Source of the DNA: Candidatus Dojkabacteria bacterium
GTDB taxonomy: Bacteria; Patescibacteriota; Dojkabacteria; J137
Reading direction: 5' to 3'
DNA: 40,380 nucleotides
NCBI GenBank assembly: GCA_025993875.1
Contig: JAMQHH010000011.1
Span: forward strand, 1-40,380
In this document: positions 1-8,112 of the stretch, piece after piece
Layout: every line of letters starts with the position of its first letter
How positions within the stretch are numbered: position 1 is the first letter of the stretch
Program-made: the position numbers and the translations under genes
Notes under the pieces: generated by a model
Seen by the model: only the letters and a program-made list of their open reading frames with translations
Database searches by the model: none
Told to the model about the DNA's origin: nothing

Positions 1-41
1 ATTTGTTTTTTATTTTTTGCTATTGCAGCTTTATTTGCCAT
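1..41 (-). CDS. rpsN: 30S ribosomal protein S14, 5' end only
   Basis: Only 13 codons and two further bases are inside the window, read leftwards from the ATG at 41. The peptide MANKAAIAKNKKQ is Lys/Ala-rich, like the start of S14. Its place directly after rplE is the standard position of S14 in the S10/spc cluster. The Cys ligands that would show the zinc-binding form lie outside the window, so the subtype is undecided. A 62-base gap separates it from rplE, with no clear Shine-Dalgarno sequence. The identification rests mainly on synteny. Confidence 0.7.
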   Translation of the reverse strand, partial: MANKAAIAKNKKQ

Positions 42-103
42 ACTTATTTTTGTGCCTATAATTATATCTTTAAGGCTTAATTATATCAAGTAAATATTGC
101 CTT

Positions 104-667
104 CTAATTTGACTTTTTTACCTTTTTTCTTTCAAAAGGCATTCCTAAATTTTCCAAAAGAGCTTCGCCAATTTCGTCGTTTTTTGCATTAGTAACTACC
201 ACAACCTGTAATGACCTTATTTTAGAAAATGTGCTTGTATCAATTTCGGGGAAAATTGTATGTTCTTTTATTCCCAAAGTGTAAGAACCCTTGCCATCGA
301 ACGATTTTCTGGATACACCCCTAAAGTCTTTTATTCTAGGAAGCGCCACCGAAACAAGTTTATATAAAAAATCCCACATTCGATCCTTTCGAAGAGTAAC
401 TTTTAAACCATTTGGTGTACCTTCTCTCAACTTAAAGTTCGAAATTGCAAGTTTGGAATTTATTACAACAGGTTTTTGCCCTGTTATTTGCGAGATTACC
501 TGAGCCATCTCTTCTGTAACATTAGTATTGTTTTTATACTCGTTTCCAATTCCCGCGTTAACTACAATTTTTAAAATTGCCGGCACTGCCATTTCGTTTT
601 TAATACCAAATTCAGTCTTTAGTTTTTTTCTTATCTCTTTTTTGTATTTTTCTTGTAAAGCGTTCAT
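104..667 (-). CDS. rplE: 50S ribosomal protein L5
   Basis: L5 binds 5S rRNA in the central protuberance of the large subunit. The 187-residue protein has the full usual length (about 180). Recognisable family blocks are the KIVVNAGIGN segment near residue 33, the GQKPVV segment near 63, the region with RDRMWDFLYKLV near 95 and the IKEHTIFPEID block near 133. It lies 13 bases after rplX and before rpsN, as in most bacteria, and is surely part of the same long minus-strand operon. Confidence 0.97.
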   Translation of the reverse strand: MNALQEKYKKEIRKKLKTEFGIKNEMAVPAILKIVVNAGIGNEYKNNTNVTEEMAQVISQITGQKPVVINSKLAISNFKLREGTPNGLKVTLRKDRMWDFLYKLVSVALPRIKDFRGVSRKSFDGKGSYTLGIKEHTIFPEIDTSTFSKIRSLQVVVVTNAKNDEIGEALLENLGMPFERKKVKKSN

Positions 668-680
668 ACTTAACTTATCT

Positions 681-1022
681 TTAATTATTTAAAATCTCAC
701 CACTCTTTTTAGCAAATCGAACTTTTTTTCCGGTTTTGCTATCAACTTTGAATCCTACCCTAGTAGGAACATTCATTTTTGGGTCAATAAGCATTACATT
801 CGAAATATCTATTGGTTTTTCTATCAAAGTAATTCCTCCTGCTATACCTAATTGAGGATTTGGCTTTTGGGATTTCTTGGATATGTTAAGACCGGTAATA
901 ACAACTTTTAAAGCACTTTTCCCATTCTTTTGAGACCTGATAACCTTAGCAATAACCCCTTCCTTTCCAGACTCTTTTCCAGCTATTACCTTTACTTTGT
1001 CACCGCTTTTTAGTTTATTCAT
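681..1022 (-). CDS. rplX: 50S ribosomal protein L24
   Basis: L24 is an assembly-initiating 23S rRNA-binding protein. The N-terminal KOW motif is clear (residues about 5-32: [21 protein letters not shown]), followed by the family block around [13 protein letters not shown] and [20 protein letters not shown]. At 113 residues it is of normal length. It lies between rplN (16-base gap) and rplE (13-base gap), the canonical order. Confidence 0.97.
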   Translation of the reverse strand: MNKLKSGDKVKVIAGKESGKEGVIAKVIRSQKNGKSALKVVITGLNISKKSQKPNPQLGIAGGITLIEKPIDISNVMLIDPKMNVPTRVGFKVDSKTGKKVRFAKKSGEILNN

Positions 1023-1038
1023 AGTTTTTTTGTTAAAA

Positions 1039-1422
1039 TTACAAAACTTCGGGCGCCATCGAAATAATTTTATTAAATCCTTTATCCTTTAGCTCTCTTG
1101 CAACAGGTCCAAAAACACGTGTTCCTTTAGGCTCTTTGTTTTCTTTTGCAATTATTGCAGCAGCGTTATCGTCAAACTTTAAATGAGTTCCGTCTGCCCT
1201 TCTAAATTCCTTTCGGGTTCTAACAACAACAGCATGAACCTTATCTCCTTTTTTATAAGCAGTGTTTGGCAATACCCGTTTTACAGATGCGCTTACAATG
1301 TCTCCTACATAACCAAATTTTCGATACATACCACCTTTTTTTGTACCAAGAACCTGTATAATCATTATCTCTTTTATACCTGTATTATCTGCTACTTTTA
1401 ATCTTGTTTGACTCTGTACCAT
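1039..1422 (-). CDS. rplN: 50S ribosomal protein L14
   Basis: L14 forms an intersubunit bridge on the large subunit. The start [15 protein letters not shown] and the end [24 protein letters not shown] are textbook L14. The protein has 127 residues against about 122 normally; the small excess lies in the middle, around the [20 protein letters not shown] segment. It is transcribed 9 bases upstream of rpsQ's coordinates end, in canonical order after rpsQ. Confidence 0.98.
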   Translation of the reverse strand: MVQSQTRLKVADNTGIKEIMIIQVLGTKKGGMYRKFGYVGDIVSASVKRVLPNTAYKKGDKVHAVVVRTRKEFRRADGTHLKFDDNAAAIIAKENKEPKGTRVFGPVARELKDKGFNKIISMAPEVL

Positions 1423-1431
1423 ATTCTTTTA

Positions 1432-1695
1432 TTAATTTATTTTTTTTATAACGACCCACTTCTTTAATTTCGAAACGGGTCTAGATTCCTCAATAAGAAC
1501 ATTATCGCCAGATTCTATCCCAGTTACATCACTTGGTAAGTGTACAAGATACCTTACGTGTCGCTTAACAATTTTAGAATATTTAGGATGTGGAAATTTC
1601 TGTTCTACCTCTACCTTTACAGTTTGAGCGGAACTTAGCTTAACCACTTTGGCAACTAATGTTTTTTTTAAGGTTTTTCTTTTTGTATCTTTCAT
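1432..1695 (-). CDS. rpsQ: 30S ribosomal protein S17
   Basis: S17 binds the 5' domain of 16S rRNA. The OB-fold protein has 87 residues. Visible blocks are the KTLVAKVVKLSSAQTVKV strand pair near residue 10, the HPKYSKIVKRHVRYLVH segment near 36 and the GDNVLIEESRPVSKLKKW segment near 62. It follows rpmC with a 7-base gap and precedes rplN, as in other bacteria. Confidence 0.97.
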   Translation of the reverse strand: MKDTKRKTLKKTLVAKVVKLSSAQTVKVEVEQKFPHPKYSKIVKRHVRYLVHLPSDVTGIESGDNVLIEESRPVSKLKKWVVIKKIN

Positions 1696-1702
1696 ATTTT
1701 AA

Positions 1703-1888
1703 CTATTTCTGTTTTACTGTTAATTTTTTTGCAATTAATTTTTTTAATTTACCCTTTAAAGAGGTGTTTTTCTCTTTTCCGGATGCGATATCAATTGCAA
1801 GCTTTTGTAAAATATCTTTTAATTCGACACTACTTTTATTTTGCCATTCTTCTATATTTTTGATTTTATTCTCTTTTGATTTAGCCAT
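1703..1888 (-). CDS. rpmC: 50S ribosomal protein L29
   Basis: L29 is a small helical protein near the nascent-chain exit tunnel. The 61-residue Lys/Leu-rich sequence forms two predicted helices, with the family-like segment ELKDILQKLAIDIASGKEKN. It is weakly conserved even within known L29 proteins, so the position, one base after rplP and before rpsQ, carries much of the weight. Confidence 0.93.
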   Translation of the reverse strand: MAKSKENKIKNIEEWQNKSSVELKDILQKLAIDIASGKEKNTSLKGKLKKLIAKKLTVKQK

Positions 1889-1889
1889 T

Positions 1890-2303
1890 TTACTTCTGAT
1901 GTTTTGAAATAAATCTTGTTCTTAAAGAAAGCTTGCTGGAAGCTAATCTTAAAGCCTCTCTAGCAACATCTTCGGGCAAACCTCCAATCTCGAAAAGAAT
2001 TCTGCCGGGTTTGATTACCGCAACGTAATGATCAACGTCTCCTTTTCCTCCTCCTCTTACTACCTCATCACTTTTTTTAGTGTAAGGCTTATGAGGGAAA
2101 ATTTTTATCCATAGTTTTCCTTTTCTACTTGTGTAGTTTACTATTGTTTTTCGAGCTGCCTCAATTTCTCTTGATCTTATCCATCCTCTATCTAAAGACT
2201 GAATTCCAAACTCACCAAATGCAAGTTCAGACCCTCTTAAATCGAGCCCCCCCATTTTCCCTCTAAATTCTTTTTTATATTTTCGTTGTTTTGGCTGTAA
2301 CAT
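1890..2303 (-). CDS. rplP: 50S ribosomal protein L16
   Basis: L16 helps position tRNA near the peptidyl-transferase centre. The 137-residue protein starts MLQPKQRKYKKEFRGKMGG and carries the typical GEFGIQSLDRGWI, IFPHKPYTKK and GGGKGDVDHYVAVIKPG blocks. Near the end the family pattern LRLASSKLSLRTRFI is intact. It starts 4 bases after rpsC and ends one base before rpmC, which suggests translational coupling. Confidence 0.98.
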   Translation of the reverse strand: MLQPKQRKYKKEFRGKMGGLDLRGSELAFGEFGIQSLDRGWIRSREIEAARKTIVNYTSRKGKLWIKIFPHKPYTKKSDEVVRGGGKGDVDHYVAVIKPGRILFEIGGLPEDVAREALRLASSKLSLRTRFISKHQK

Positions 2304-2307
2304 AAAA

Positions 2308-2964
2308 TTATTCTATTGAGTAACTTGTTTTTTCTCCTTTAAAGATCCATACCTTTATTCCATGCTTTCCTGACCCGGGAACCTGTGCTTCTGTAAAGGC
2401 ATAGTCTATATCCGCTCTTAATGTGTGTCTTGGCACAGTACCCCATTTTACCCGTTCTCTTCTTGCCATTTCGGCTCCCTTTATTCTACCTCCTACCCAT
2501 ATATCTATTCCTTTAATTAAACCACTTTGCTTTGCCGCATCGGCAGCCTTAGACATTGCCACTTTTGGATTTACTCTTCTCTCGCACTGCATAGCAATAT
2601 TTTCAGCAACGATTTTAGCAATAGTTTCGGGGTTTTTTACCTCAAAAATTTTTATTTCAACATTCTGTTTTAAAAGTTCAGTAAGAGTTTCTTTTAGCTG
2701 CGCAATACCTGCCCCACCTCTTCCGATAACTATACCAGGCCTCGCAACGTTAATTTCTATTATAATTTTAGAAATCAGTCTTTTAATAATAATATCCGAA
2801 ACTCCAGCAGCTTTAAGCTTTTGGTTAATAATTTTCTTAGCAGCAATATCGCCAAGAACTTTATCGGCATACACTTTTTTATCAGCGTACCATCTGGAAC
2901 TCCAATTTTTATTTACCCCTATTCTAAATCCAACCGGATTTACTTTATGGGCTCCTCTTGCCAT
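2308..2964 (-). CDS. rpsC: 30S ribosomal protein S3
   Basis: S3 sits at the mRNA entry site of the small subunit. The 218-residue protein begins MARGAHKVNPVGFRIGV and has the N-terminal KH domain with the GRGGAGI loop (residues about 81-87). The C-terminal domain contains KGIDIWVGGRIKGAEMARRE and GTVPRHTLRADIDYAF. Length is normal. A 59-base gap precedes it, the widest within the S10 block, and that gap contains a promoter-like element. Confidence 0.98.
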   Translation of the reverse strand: MARGAHKVNPVGFRIGVNKNWSSRWYADKKVYADKVLGDIAAKKIINQKLKAAGVSDIIIKRLISKIIIEINVARPGIVIGRGGAGIAQLKETLTELLKQNVEIKIFEVKNPETIAKIVAENIAMQCERRVNPKVAMSKAADAAKQSGLIKGIDIWVGGRIKGAEMARRERVKWGTVPRHTLRADIDYAFTEAQVPGSGKHGIKVWIFKGEKTSYSIE

Positions 2965-3014
2965 ATTTTAATTATATTATTTAAATTCCCCGATTAAGGG
3001 TAAAAAGCCTTATC

Positions 3015-3023
3015 ATTATAGCA
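3015..3023 (-). promoter_or_regulatory. putative extended -10 element before rpsC
   Basis: On the minus strand the sequence is TGCTATAAT, a perfect extended -10 hexamer. It starts at the base next to the rplV stop and lies about 50 bases ahead of the rpsC ATG. No convincing -35 box is seen at 16-18 bases. The same nonamer occurs in the tuf leader. If active it would give internal transcription of the rpsC-to-rpsN part of the cluster. Confidence 0.35.
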
Positions 3024-3539
3024 TTATTGACCTGCTTTTGCTTTAGGTTTCAATGATTTCTTTTTGACCTCCGAGCTATTTTTTTTGCTCGCAGATTTTT
3101 TTTCTGTTTTTGTTGCTTTACTACCCCCGTTCTCTTTTGTTTTAATAGTCTTTTCTTCTTTACTTACAGATTTAACATCGGCCTTTAACTCTTTTTCTGC
3201 TGCAGCTGACTTATCTTCCAGTTCAACTGTAATGTGGGAACTTGGTTTTAAAAGAAACCTTGCACCTCCTTTACCTGTATAATAAATTCTCCTCGATTGC
3301 ATCCCTCTATCTAATCGAACATCTTTTACTATTAAGCTTGATTCGCTTAGACCATAATTATGTTTTGCGTTAGCAACTGCACTTTTAATTGTCTTTAAAA
3401 CATGTATTGCGGAACCCTTGTTTACATATTTGAGCATATCCAACGCCTCAGATGCTTTCATTCCCTTTACTACATCGGCAACAATTCTTCCCTTTCTGGC
3501 CGATATTCCAACTTTTTTAGAAACTGCTTTTACTATCAT
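3024..3539 (-). CDS. rplV: 50S ribosomal protein L22 with Lys-rich C-terminal tail
   Basis: L22 lines the peptide exit tunnel. The core (residues 1-110) is normal: VSKKVGISARKGRIVADVVKG, then the ALDMLKYVNKGSAIHVLK helix, and the tunnel-loop region GMQSRRIYYTGKGGARFLLKPSSH. From about residue 111 to 171 there is an extra low-complexity tail of Lys, Ser, Glu and Ala that ordinary 110-residue L22 lacks. It follows rpsS by 17 bases and is separated from rpsC by 59 bases. Confidence 0.96.
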   Translation of the reverse strand: MIVKAVSKKVGISARKGRIVADVVKGMKASEALDMLKYVNKGSAIHVLKTIKSAVANAKHNYGLSESSLIVKDVRLDRGMQSRRIYYTGKGGARFLLKPSSHITVELEDKSAAAEKELKADVKSVSKEEKTIKTKENGGSKATKTEKKSASKKNSSEVKKKSLKPKAKAGQ

Positions 3540-3556
3540 AGTATAAATTTATATAA

Positions 3557-3862
3557 TTATTTTTCGACCCTTCCAACAGCTCCGGTTGATTTTGCAATCT
3601 TTCCTTTTTTGGAATGTCCCGAAAACTTCCTTGTAAAGGAAAATTCTCCAAGCTTATGCCCAACCATAGATTCTGTTACAAATACTTTATTAAAATACTT
3701 ACCATTGTGTACTTCAAAATTAAACCCAACCATCTCTGGTGAGATTGAAGAACGTCTTGCCCAGGTTTTTATAGCTTTTGTATCTCCTTTTTGTTTTGCT
3801 TTTAAAACCTTTTCCAGTAATTTGGCATCTACAAAAGGTCCTTTTTTTGAACTTCGTGACAT
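3557..3862 (-). CDS. rpsS: 30S ribosomal protein S19
   Basis: S19 contacts the A-site region of the small-subunit head. The 101-residue protein starts [16 protein letters not shown] and contains [16 protein letters not shown] and [19 protein letters not shown], followed by the GHSKK segment. Length is slightly above the common 92. It lies 4 bases after rplB and 17 before rplV. Confidence 0.97.
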   Translation of the reverse strand: MSRSSKKGPFVDAKLLEKVLKAKQKGDTKAIKTWARRSSISPEMVGFNFEVHNGKYFNKVFVTESMVGHKLGEFSFTRKFSGHSKKGKIAKSTGAVGRVEK

Positions 3863-3866
3863 ATAT

Positions 3867-4730
3867 TTAAATTATAGACTTAAATTTTTTAAATGCATTT
3901 TTTTCGCTTCTTCGTCTTATTATAAACTTATTGGATGTTCTCTTACCTTTTCTGGTTCTCTTTCCCACAGGATTTCCCCATCTATCTTTTTTGGGGCCAC
4001 CCGTTCCGTGCCTGCCTCCTTTTCCCTGTCCAGCTCCATGAGGGTGCTTATAAGACATAGCTACCCCTCTAACTACTGGCCTAAAACCTTTTCTCCGTCT
4101 TCTTCCTGCTTTACCTAATTTAACATTTTTTTGATCGGGATTACTTACTATTCCAATTGTTGCTACGCAAGTTTCCTTTACAAGTCTATACTCGCCACTT
4201 GGCATTTTAAGTTGAGTATATCCCTTATCGCCACCCATTACCTGGATAGAAGTACCTGCCGATCTGGCAAGTGCTGCACCTTTTCCGGGGTACATTTCTA
4301 CTGCATGTACATAAGTACCCTGTGGAATTAGTTTTAATGGCAAGGAATTACCAACTTTAATTTCAGCTTTTTCGCCACTCATAACAGCGTCTCCTACTTT
4401 TAATGTGTCGGGAGAAAGAATATATCTTCTTTCGCCATCAGCATACTTAATTAATGCAATAAATGCTGTTCTGTTAGGATCGTATTCAACCCTTTCTATA
4501 ATGCCCAAAATTCCATCCTTTTCTCTTTTAAAATCAATACTTCTATAAAGTCTTTTTACTGTTCCACCCCTATGTCGAACTGTTACCCTCCCTTGGTTAT
4601 TTCGGCCCGAGTGTACCTTTGATCTTTCGGTAAGAGCCAAAAAAGGCCTTCCCTTATAAAGTTCTGAACGATCAACAAGTATAGTTCCTCTTCTTGATGC
4701 TGTTGTTGGTTTTAATTTTTTTAGTGCCAC
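3867..4730 (-). CDS. rplB: 50S ribosomal protein L2, GTG start
   Basis: L2 is required for subunit association and peptidyl transfer. The 287-residue protein begins, with a GTG at 4730, as (M)[14 protein letters not shown], which matches the conserved L2 start and so decides this initiation codon. The C-terminal block [18 protein letters not shown] contains the functionally important His, followed by [17 protein letters not shown]. It is about 10 residues longer than the E. coli protein. It lies between rplW and rpsS. Confidence 0.98.
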   Translation of the reverse strand: MALKKLKPTTASRRGTILVDRSELYKGRPFLALTERSKVHSGRNNQGRVTVRHRGGTVKRLYRSIDFKREKDGILGIIERVEYDPNRTAFIALIKYADGERRYILSPDTLKVGDAVMSGEKAEIKVGNSLPLKLIPQGTYVHAVEMYPGKGAALARSAGTSIQVMGGDKGYTQLKMPSGEYRLVKETCVATIGIVSNPDQKNVKLGKAGRRRRKGFRPVVRGVAMSYKHPHGAGQGKGGRHGTGGPKKDRWGNPVGKRTRKGKRTSNKFIIRRRSEKNAFKKFKSII

Positions 4731-4746
4731 TATTTAAATTTATTAA

Positions 4747-5025
4747 TTATTTTTCTTCAAAAAGATCAATTGATCCATCTTTTAATTTAAAAACTGCAAT
4801 TTTTTTATCCGATAATTTATTGGTCTTTCGGCTATACCTGCTGTATTTATATTTTCCTAATCGATTGATAATTCTAACATTTGCTACCTTAACTTTAAAA
4901 GCTTTTTCCAGCTCTTTGGCAGCTTCTAACTTATTAGCTGTTAAAGAAATTTCAAATGTTACTTTTTTTTGATTTTTATAAAGTGATAATGTTTTTTCGG
5001 TTACTACCGGACTTTTAATAATCAT
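4747..5025 (-). CDS. rplW: 50S ribosomal protein L23
   Basis: L23 sits at the tunnel exit and docks the signal recognition particle and trigger factor. The 92-residue sequence shows IIKSPVVTEKTLSLY at the start, the helix NKLEAAKELEKAFKVKVANV in the middle and a basic linker ahead of KKIAVFKLKDG. It is the most divergent ribosomal protein of the set by eye. The location between rplD (5-base gap) and rplB supports it. Confidence 0.95.
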   Translation of the reverse strand: MIIKSPVVTEKTLSLYKNQKKVTFEISLTANKLEAAKELEKAFKVKVANVRIINRLGKYKYSRYSRKTNKLSDKKIAVFKLKDGSIDLFEEK

Positions 5026-5030
5026 TGTAT

Positions 5031-5675
5031 TTACTTAACTGATATGTTTTTCTCCCATTTAGTAATATATTCCAAAGCTCCTTTTTCCAAAAGAACTGTT
5101 GGATAATTTAGCAAATCGTAAACATTAATTTTAGAAATGCTTTGAACATAAACTTTTTCTATATTCGAAAAAGCTTTTAATGCTTCTTCATTTTTAGATG
5201 CTGTGATAATTAATACCTTTTTAGGAGCATCGAATGCTTTTAATACCCCCAACCCCATTTTTGTTAAGGACTTATCTCCTTTAAAAGAGAACTCATCCAC
5301 CAGCTTAATCATATCCTTTTTAACAAGATAACTAAATGCACTTCTAAATGCTGCTGCTCTAAATTTTTTTGTTATCTTTTTTTTATAATTTGTTTCGTTG
5401 GTTGGTCCAAAGGTAACTCCACCACCCTTCCATATTGGAGATCTGCTGGAGCCAGCTCTGGCTCTACCTGTTCCCTTTTGTTTAAACGGTTTTTTTCCTC
5501 CACCGCTAACCTCGCTTCTATCCTTTGTTTTTGCATTGCTCTCCCTTTGATTAGAGAGATAAGAATATACATACTGAGAAAGAACCTTTTTATTAACAGG
5601 CGCATTAAAAACTGTATCGTTTATGTCTATTTTTTCTAGCTCTTTACCTGATTTGTTATATACTACTGATTTCAT
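5031..5675 (-). CDS. rplD: 50S ribosomal protein L4
   Basis: L4 binds 23S rRNA and lines the exit tunnel. The 214-residue protein has the conserved tunnel-loop block around residues 50-85 (RSEVSGGGKKPFKQKGTGRA, then GSSRSPIWKGGG and FGP), followed by the KKITKKFRAAAFRSAFSYLV helix. The C-terminal half is weakly conserved, as is common. It starts one base after rplC ends, suggesting coupled translation. Confidence 0.96.
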   Translation of the reverse strand: MKSVVYNKSGKELEKIDINDTVFNAPVNKKVLSQYVYSYLSNQRESNAKTKDRSEVSGGGKKPFKQKGTGRARAGSSRSPIWKGGGVTFGPTNETNYKKKITKKFRAAAFRSAFSYLVKKDMIKLVDEFSFKGDKSLTKMGLGVLKAFDAPKKVLIITASKNEEALKAFSNIEKVYVQSISKINVYDLLNYPTVLLEKGALEYITKWEKNISVK

Positions 5676-5676
5676 A

Positions 5677-6294
5677 TTATTTTGATTTAATTAATACCAA
5701 ACTACCCTTTGCGCCAGGAATTGATCCCGATACTACTATTAGATTATTCTCCGCATCAATCAAAGAAACTTTAAGACCTTTTATAGTTTTATTTATTGTA
5801 CCCATATGCCCGGCCATTCTTTTTCCTTTCCAAACTCTTCCCGGTATTGTTCTCATACCGATAGACCCTATAGCTCTTTCTCTATCCGACTGACCATGTG
5901 TTCTAGGCCCACCTTTCATTTTGTATCTTTTTACTACACCCGCAAAGCCTTTTCCCTTGGTAATCCCCGAAATTACTACCTTTTCGCCTAAAGCAAAAAT
6001 CTCCGGAGAAATAATTGTTCCTGTCTCTAAAGCCATAAGTTCCGAAGTTTCGGCAACTTTTAAGTCTTTTTTTAACAGTGGAACATATCCTATTTCCTTA
6101 TATGTTCCAGTTTGAGATTTTGATGGTTTTTTTTGCTTGCCATATGCAAGTTCTACATGGTTGTTTCCGTTTACATCCTTGGTTTTTCTTGCTACATATC
6201 CTTCGGAAAGATCTACTGCTGTTCCAATAACTGCAGCCCCGTTAGACTCGAATATTTGAACCATTCCAATTTTTTTTCCTAATGCTGCCTTCAT
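5677..6294 (-). CDS. rplC: 50S ribosomal protein L3
   Basis: L3 initiates large-subunit assembly. The 205-residue protein begins MKAALGKKIGMVQIFESNG. It has the family blocks GEKVVISGITKGKGFAGVVKR (residues about 105-126), GGPRTHGQSDRERAIGSIG and GRVWKGKRMAGHMG. Length is normal. It lies 37 bases after rpsJ, the standard second gene of the S10 operon. Confidence 0.98.
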   Translation of the reverse strand: MKAALGKKIGMVQIFESNGAAVIGTAVDLSEGYVARKTKDVNGNNHVELAYGKQKKPSKSQTGTYKEIGYVPLLKKDLKVAETSELMALETGTIISPEIFALGEKVVISGITKGKGFAGVVKRYKMKGGPRTHGQSDRERAIGSIGMRTIPGRVWKGKRMAGHMGTINKTIKGLKVSLIDAENNLIVVSGSIPGAKGSLVLIKSK

Positions 6295-6331
6295 AATTAT
6301 TTGATTATCTAAACATGAATATCTAAAAACT

Positions 6332-6631
6332 TTATGAAATCTTAATTTCTACACCTGCAGGAAGCTGCATATGAGTTAAAGATTCAATTGTTTTTGCATT
6401 TGCTTCCAAAATATCTACAAGCCTTGTATGCTCGATCATTCCTATATGCTCTTTCGATTTCGCATCGATGTGTGGACCTCTGTGTAAAGCCATAATCCAC
6501 CTCTTATTAGGTAAAGGTACAGGACCTCTAACTCGAGCGCCGGTATCGACAACATTTTTGCATATTGCTTCGATAGTTTTATCTACTACTTTATGGTCGT
6601 ATCCTTTTATCTTTACTCTAATTTTTTGCAT
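6332..6631 (-). CDS. rpsJ: 30S ribosomal protein S10
   Basis: S10 (NusE) acts in the small-subunit head and in transcription antitermination. The 99-residue protein has IRVKIKGYDHKVVDKTIEAI at the start, GPVPLPNKRWIMALHRGPHID in the middle and a typical C-terminal strand ending PAGVEIKIS. It is the first gene of the S10 block and lies 80 bases after tuf, with a strong hairpin between them. Confidence 0.98.
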   Translation of the reverse strand: MQKIRVKIKGYDHKVVDKTIEAICKNVVDTGARVRGPVPLPNKRWIMALHRGPHIDAKSKEHIGMIEHTRLVDILEANAKTIESLTHMQLPAGVEIKIS

Positions 6632-6667
6632 ATATTTTAAAGAGCCTAAACTTAATATATTTTATAG

Positions 6668-6700
6668 AATTAAACTCCGGCTTAAAGCCGGAGTTTAATT
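6668..6700 (-). terminator. 16-bp inverted repeat between tuf and rpsJ
   Basis: Arms 6668-6683 and 6685-6700 are exact reverse complements around one base. Realistically this is a stem of about 10 bp with core ACTCCGGC and a five-base loop. It starts 11 bases after the tuf stop on the minus strand, where an intrinsic terminator for tuf would be expected. The run following it (CTATAAAA) is only moderately U-rich, so termination may be partial and some readthrough into the S10 genes is possible. Confidence 0.6.
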
Positions 6701-6711
6701 TATCTATATCA

Positions 6712-7905
6712 TTATTTTATAACCTTTGTAACAACTCCCGCACCTACTGTTCTTCCTCCCTCTCTGATTGCAAAGGAAGTCTTTTCTTCCAAGGCTACCG
6801 GTTCACCCAATTTAATACTTACTGTTATGTGGTCACCCGGCATAACAAGCTGAGAGCCCTCTGGGAGGAGAATCTCACCGGTTACGTCCGCTGTTTTAAT
6901 ATAGAATTGTGGTCTATATCCGGTTCCGAAACCTGTATGCCTTCCTCCTTCATCTTTACTTAAGATGTACAGTTCTGCAGAAAATTCGGTATGAGCCTTT
7001 ATTGAACCCTTGGCTGCTAAAACTTGCCCTCTTTCAATTTCATCTCTTTTAATTCCTCTAATTAACAATCCTACATTATCACCTGCTTGGCCTTCCGTTA
7101 ACTGCTTCTTAAACATCTCTACTCCTGTTATTGAAAGCTCTTTTGCCCCTTCCATTAAACCTAGTTGTTCTACAACATCGTTAATCTTTACTTTACCTCT
7201 TTCAATTCTACCTGTAGCAACTGTACCTCTACCTTCTATAGAGAACACATCCTCAACAGGCATTAAGAAAGGTTTGTCGTAATCTCTTACCGGCTCCGGA
7301 ATTGTTTCGTCCATTGCTTTTAGCAATGCGGCAATAGTTTCGTCCCCGTCTTTTTCTCCTGTAGTTCCATAAAATGCACTTCCTACTACAAAAGGAACCT
7401 TATCTACATCGTAGTTGTACCGTTTTAGATTGTCTTTAATCTCTTCTTTGATAAGTTCCAATAGATCTGCGTCCATATCATCCTTAAATCTGTTAACAAA
7501 AACAACAATGTGGTTTACGCCAACCTGTTTTGCTAAAAGTAAATGCTCTTTAGTTTGAGGCATTGGTCCATCTTCTGCAGATACAACCAAAATAGCTCCA
7601 TCCATTTGAGCAGCTCCTGTAATCATGTTCTTAATATAGTCTTTATGACCGGGACAGTCGATATGAGCATAATGTCTTACTTCTGATTCATATTCAACGT
7701 GACTCGATGCCACGGTAACAATTTTATTGGAACCTGCTCTCGCAATGCCTCCCTTTGCAATATCTGAATATGATTTACCGGAATTCTGCCAACCTTTTCT
7801 TTGAGAATAAGCTACTAAGGCGGCGGTTAAAGTAGTTTTACCGTGATCGATATGACCCAAGGTTCCTACATTAACATGTGGCTTTGATCGTACATAATCT
7901 GCCAT
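6712..7905 (-). CDS. tuf: Elongation factor Tu with unusual G4 motif
   Basis: EF-Tu delivers aminoacyl-tRNA to the ribosome in a GTP-dependent manner. The 397-residue protein has full length and all three domains. The P-loop GHIDHGKT (residues 17-24) and DCPGH (83-87) are intact, and domains 2 and 3 are well conserved ([26 protein letters not shown]). Two regions deviate. Switch I, normally ending RGITI, reads KIVTV at 61-65, keeping the Mg-binding Thr (T64). The guanine-specificity motif NKxD reads NRFK at 138-141, so Lys replaces the Asp. The gene precedes the S10 cluster but is separated from it by a hairpin. It is clearly EF-Tu by homology. Whether it is the only copy in the genome is unknown. 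Confidence 0.95.
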   Translation of the reverse strand: MADYVRSKPHVNVGTLGHIDHGKTTLTAALVAYSQRKGWQNSGKSYSDIAKGGIARAGSNKIVTVASSHVEYESEVRHYAHIDCPGHKDYIKNMITGAAQMDGAILVVSAEDGPMPQTKEHLLLAKQVGVNHIVVFVNRFKDDMDADLLELIKEEIKDNLKRYNYDVDKVPFVVGSAFYGTTGEKDGDETIAALLKAMDETIPEPVRDYDKPFLMPVEDVFSIEGRGTVATGRIERGKVKINDVVEQLGLMEGAKELSITGVEMFKKQLTEGQAGDNVGLLIRGIKRDEIERGQVLAAKGSIKAHTEFSAELYILSKDEGGRHTGFGTGYRPQFYIKTADVTGEILLPEGSQLVMPGDHITVSIKLGEPVALEEKTSFAIREGGRTVGAGVVTKVIK

Positions 7906-7977
7906 GTTAAGTTGTAATAAGATATAAAATAGTTTCTTCTGATTTTTTCAGAGAGAAAAAAATAAATTTTTATAAAA

Positions 7978-8004
7978 AATTCCCAGCCGAACTAAGTGGG
8001 AATT
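7978..8004 (-). terminator. hairpin with U-tract in the tuf leader
   Basis: The arms AATTCCCA and TGGGAATT (7978-7985 and 7997-8004) form an 8-bp stem with an 11-base loop. On the minus strand a run of six T follows immediately, then more T-rich sequence. This has the shape of an intrinsic terminator. It lies 109 bases after the SufB/D-like gene and downstream of a promoter-like element, so it could end the upstream transcript or act as an attenuator in the tuf leader. Confidence 0.5.
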
Positions 8005-8063
8005 ATATATCAAACCCCTTTAAACTTCAAGACATTTCGATATTTTTATACAAAATGCTGTGT

Positions 8064-8072
8064 ATTATAGCA
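8064..8072 (-). promoter_or_regulatory. putative extended -10 promoter for tuf
   Basis: The minus strand reads TGCTATAAT here, a perfect extended -10. At 16-17 bases upstream the sequence is only TTTATA-like, a weak -35. Predicted initiation near 8057 would give a leader of about 150 bases ahead of the tuf ATG, including the hairpin at 7978-8004. No better promoter was seen between the hairpin and tuf. The rest of the 207-base gap 7906-8112 shows nothing else recognisable. Confidence 0.45.
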
Positions 8073-8112
8073 TTGGTTTTTCTAATATAAAAGGGAATTT
8101 GCTTAAAAATTT

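Noticed and set aside
2423-2971. Open frame of 182 codons on the plus strand
   Set aside because: It lies wholly opposite rpsC, whose product is unmistakable; the translation has no family features and reflects the codon pattern of the real gene.
3402-4118. Open frame of 238 codons on the plus strand
   Set aside because: It runs antisense across rplV, rpsS and rplB, all certain genes, and shows no recognisable protein.
7480-7500. Frameshift as cause of the altered NKxD motif in tuf
   Set aside because: The flanking residues stay aligned with EF-Tu at equal length on both sides, so no insertion or deletion is needed; only substitutions explain it.
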